Shown one piece after another: positions 62,901-64,000 of a DNA stretch of 64,000 bases. Source of the DNA: Desarmillaria ectypa. Taxonomy: Eukaryota > Basidiomycota > Agaricomycetes > Agaricales > Physalacriaceae. Position numbers and translations under genes: made by a program. Numbering within the stretch: the first letter of the stretch is position 1; every line of letters begins with the position of its first letter. Under the pieces are notes generated by a model. That model ran no database searches. It saw nothing but the letters and a program-made list of their open reading frames with translations, and was not told the origin of the DNA. The stretch spans positions 992,001 to 1,056,000 of the forward strand of contig JAUDYN010000002.1 in NCBI GenBank assembly GCA_030407005.1. The letters run 5' to 3'.

Positions 62901-64000
62901 GATCAATGGTTCTAGCAAGTCTAAGTTCGGCCATGGCGATCTAACAGAATACCTATTAGCGGTAGGCCAAAATATTGCTGAAGGATATCTTACACTCCAA
63001 TCGTGCGTGGTAAGACATTTCGTCGCCTTTGACACCTTCTTCCACACAGAATTGGCATTAATGGTAAAGCCCCATCTGTTCAAGCCCATGGGAATGTAGT
63101 CGTCTTTGTCCTTCTTCATCTCTCCTTTTTCACGTTCCTTCTCCTTCTTGCGCAGTTGTTTCGAAATCTTACCTCGCCTATTGAATTCTGGAGGTAGAGT
63201 TTTTATTGGTGGTAAGGTGTACTGTGGGTCAAATTGTAAATGCGGTTTAGGTGAAGATACAGGCGTTGGCGGCGAGGTTTGGGTAGGAGATCCAAGATCG
63301 AAATTGTACTGAGGGAGTCCTTGAAAGGACTCGGTTGGTGTAGGGATGTATACAGGGCGTACGGAGGGAGGCGTTCGCAAAGAGCTCTGCAGAATCTGTT
63401 GAGGGGATATGTGACGAGGCTCCGATGCAAGACTAGGTTGGGCGTGCATCGAGGCCTCAGTCTTCATAGTCGTGTGATGTTGAGTCTCGAGAGTCGCCAG
63501 GCGATTAACAAAAAGGTGTTGCGGATTCGCGGGACCGGCCGGCTGCGAGGACATAAATGCTACGGAGAGGTTAACGCTCATTAAAGAAAAATATCTTGCG
63601 TACAGACCTGTCAACATCACAGTAGAATCTTGCACCATAGCCTCCTCCTCCTCTTCTTCTTCTTCTTCTTCTTCTTCTTCTTCCTTCTTGAGGTTGGCAA
63701 TTGCGGTATGATACTGGGGGAAAGGCTGGAATTCATCGGAGGGTCCTTGTACTTCTATGATGGCAGGTTCTTCGACGTCCTGCATTGCTATGTCTTCACC
63801 GACCGCCAACTCTACTGTAACAGAGGGCAGCGACGTGTCAGCCTCGTGCAAGTCCTTTTCATCTAGCGCAATGTCCATATTGGAAGCGTTTGTACTCTCC
63901 CTTGACGCGACGTCAATGGGAATGCTTTGAGGTTGTGGTACAACCTGACCGCTGCTATGAGACCTTGAAGGACCAAGCATGTTCAGTTCATCCTCAGATT
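59974..64000 (-). CDS. EAF1: NuA4 scaffold subunit EAF1/VID21 (HSA and SANT domains), partial
   Basis: Runs off the right edge; the frame is still open at 64000 (SEDELNMLGPSRS). Order: a disordered N-terminal part with an uninterrupted Glu run (14 Glu from a TTC/TTC repeat, 63650-63690), then a Lys/Arg-rich segment. The HSA domain follows: RLARTIDRIETLKDAGKW, PKTHWDYLMDEMKWMRID and FREERRWKSAIAYNLAQ. Next is a long acidic spacer and a SANT/Myb domain (MWSPKEDDLLKSLVDTYG, NWKLIAECFNASRI, RECYARWKERWAL). The tail is Gln-rich, with Q runs at about 60830-60900 and 60470-60540, ending QQS. This order is that of Eaf1/Vid21, the platform that assembles the NuA4 histone acetyltransferase in the nucleus; HSA binds actin/Arp4 modules. 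Introns at 61580-61645, 62738-62790 and near 60010-60067 are supported by frame. Confidence 0.88.

Noticed and set aside
63650..63690. TTC/TCC microsatellite as a separate repeat element
   Set aside because: It encodes the Glu run inside EAF1 in frame, so it is part of the coding sequence.

Overview
The window reads as nuclear DNA of a basidiomycete fungus, most likely an Agaricomycete mushroom. The evidence is dense genes broken by many 45-75 nt GT-AG introns, runs of F-box/leucine-rich genes, a GH5 glucanase with a long N-terminal tail, a membrane-anchored M24 peptidase, and an intron-containing tRNA-Ile(UAU). No viral, prokaryotic or complete transposon module was seen.

Layout. 1-8 kb: the 3' end of an unknown gene, an M24 peptidase (-) divergent from a WW-domain protein (+), a TauD/TfdA dioxygenase (-), and an RNase P/MRP subunit POP7 (-) divergent from translation release factor eRF1 (+). 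9-17.7 kb: a long WD40-like protein with a disordered N-terminus, the Rho GTPase Cdc42, a tiny secreted peptide, and the splicing factor SF3B4. 19-31 kb: two tandem F-box genes, a secreted agmatinase divergent from an OPT oligopeptide transporter, and a third, intronless F-box gene. 32-36.5 kb: a divergent casein kinase 1 and glutathione reductase. 36.5-54.3 kb: a gene-poor stretch holding a tRNA-Ile(UAU), a decayed inverted copy of it, one intronless 387-aa orphan protein and degenerate sequence. 54.3-64 kb: an NmrA-type reductase, a 73-aa charged protein, a membrane-anchored GH5 exo-beta-1,3-glucanase, and the NuA4 scaffold EAF1/VID21 (HSA and SANT domains) running off the right edge.

Most of the recognisable genes are housekeeping genes for translation, splicing, polarity, redox and chromatin. 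The clearest functional pairing is agmatinase and the OPT transporter: they share a divergent promoter of about 0.8 kb with at least five GATAAG-type sites, which suggests joint nitrogen control. No convincing new multi-gene system was found. The best leads are that promoter, a QT-motif array resembling LC8 dynein light-chain sites in the WD40 protein, a near-perfect 51-bp palindrome at 22.6 kb, the tRNA with its inverted relic, and a partial duplicate of the POP7 3' end.

Coordinates of spliced genes run from start codon to stop codon, introns included. Introns were placed by eye from splice signals and reading frame, not by alignment to transcripts.
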